A stretch of DNA of 64,000 bases from Geothermobacter hydrogeniphilus (GTDB lineage Bacteria; Desulfobacterota; Desulfuromonadia; Desulfuromonadales; Geothermobacteraceae): contig NZ_PPFX01000006.1 in assembly GCF_002898515.1 (NCBI RefSeq), forward strand, positions 62,001 to 126,000, given 5' to 3'. The notes beneath the pieces are model-generated. The model was given only the letters and a program-made list of their open reading frames with translations. It had not been told where the DNA came from and searched no databases. Positions 63,562 through 64,000 of this stretch are shown here, piece by piece; the first letter of the stretch is position 1; each line of letters begins with the position of its first letter. The position numbers and the translations under genes were made by a program.

Positions 63562-64000
63562 CTAAAAACTCAGAGATTCACTGACCCGATACAGAGGAGT
63601 TGTCTTGCTGTAGAGAGTGTCAGTATTGTAAATCCAGAGTCTCGCCGTTCTTTTGACAAATTTGAACCCTTTCAGCTTTCGGTATTGTACGTAGAGGCCG
63701 AATTTACCACTGATGGACCGCATCTCGTTGTCGACGGCGAAATCCAGGTTGGCGTCGAGCATTTTGTCGCTGCCACTGTCATAATTGAAACGCAAGTTGG
63801 CGGTCGCATCGACCGTTTCTTCAATCAACATCAGGCTGGCAGTTATTCCAGACGAAACAACGCCGAGCGTCGGCCCTCCGTCAGCAATGACATTGAAATC
63901 GATCTGCGGCATCTGGTTTTCCAGAAACAGTCCGTCCTCAAGCACACCGAACCCCATGGAATAGCCGGCCTGACCGTCGACAGCAACATCGACCTTGAAG
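63562..64000 (-). CDS. Partial beta-rich protein of unknown function
   Basis: The frame is open to the right edge (FKVDVAVDGQAGYS precedes the first in-window Met at 63957), so the N-terminus is missing. The visible ~145 residues are alternating beta-strand-like (FNVIADGGPTLGVVSSGITASLMLIEE, LRFNYDSGSDKMLDANLDF, ISGKFGLYVQYRKLKGFKFVKRTARLW). It ends 15 bp before the vitellogenin-like gene, so the two form an operon; it could be the C-terminal sheet region of a lipid-transfer-like partner. Confidence 0.55.
   Translation of the reverse strand, partial: FKVDVAVDGQAGYSMGFGVLEDGLFLENQMPQIDFNVIADGGPTLGVVSSGITASLMLIEETVDATANLRFNYDSGSDKMLDANLDFAVDNEMRSISGKFGLYVQYRKLKGFKFVKRTARLWIYNTDTLYSKTTPLYRVSESLSF

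Overview
The window looks like the chromosome of a GC-rich strict anaerobe that degrades aromatic acids, most likely a deltaproteobacterium of the Desulfuromonas/Geobacter type. The grounds are a complete class II benzoyl-CoA reductase cluster (bamB to bamI) with a selenocysteine-encoding bamF, a sodium-pumping glutaconyl-CoA decarboxylase, and a benzoate-type CoA ligase with its own ABC importer. No rRNA or tRNA gene was recognised. Almost everything between 1 and 51.9 kb lies on the minus strand.

Layout. 1-7.7 kb: a type I-C CRISPR-Cas operon (HIRAN protein, cas3, cas5, cas8c, cas7, then a Bro-N fragment and a HEAT/zinc/PD-(D/E)XK nuclease inserted before cas4, which is cut by the left edge; no array is in the window). 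8.3-17.6 kb: the lower benzoyl-CoA pathway (IclR regulator, glutaryl-CoA dehydrogenase, GcdD, GcdB, GcdC, GcdA) followed by a methyltransferase, a carboxymuconolactone-decarboxylase-like protein and a MoxR/VWA pair. 17.8-18.8 kb: a REP array with its RAYT transposase. 19.7-26.2 kb: benzoate-type CoA ligase plus a LivKHMGF-type importer. 26.6-32.8 kb: a second ligase (feruloyl-CoA synthetase type), hydrolase, large acyl-CoA dehydrogenase, Usp and tandem GNAT. 33.1-38.1 kb: a four-gene class I, ATP-dependent benzoyl-CoA-reductase-type operon (bcrCBAD order). 38.3-39.4 kb: a RelE/Phd toxin-antitoxin pair bracketed by inverted foldback elements. 39.4-51.9 kb: fdhD and bamI to bamB. 52.2-58.9 kb, plus strand: GNAT, Rrf2, membrane protein, KatG, ferredoxin-nitroreductase, NUDIX-MBL fusion, small Cys-rich protein. 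59-64 kb: AbiE toxin-antitoxin, a nitroreductase, and a pair of exported proteins, one resembling vitellogenin-type lipid-transfer proteins.

How it works together (inference from families): aromatic acid is imported, activated to its CoA thioester, dearomatised by either the ATP-independent Bam complex or the ATP-dependent Bcr-type enzyme, and after ring opening (bamR, bamQ and bamA are not in this window) glutaryl-CoA is oxidised to glutaconyl-CoA, whose decarboxylation pumps sodium. The two reductase operons carry a near-identical 27-bp element at their promoters (22 of 27 bases), which points to shared control.

The most notable observations are the coexistence and apparent co-regulation of both reductase classes, the recoded UGA in bamF with a hairpin behind it, unusual accessory genes in the cas operon, and an unusually dense set of palindromic interspersed elements (at least six families). 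Several of these sit exactly at gene ends and supply or touch the stop codon.
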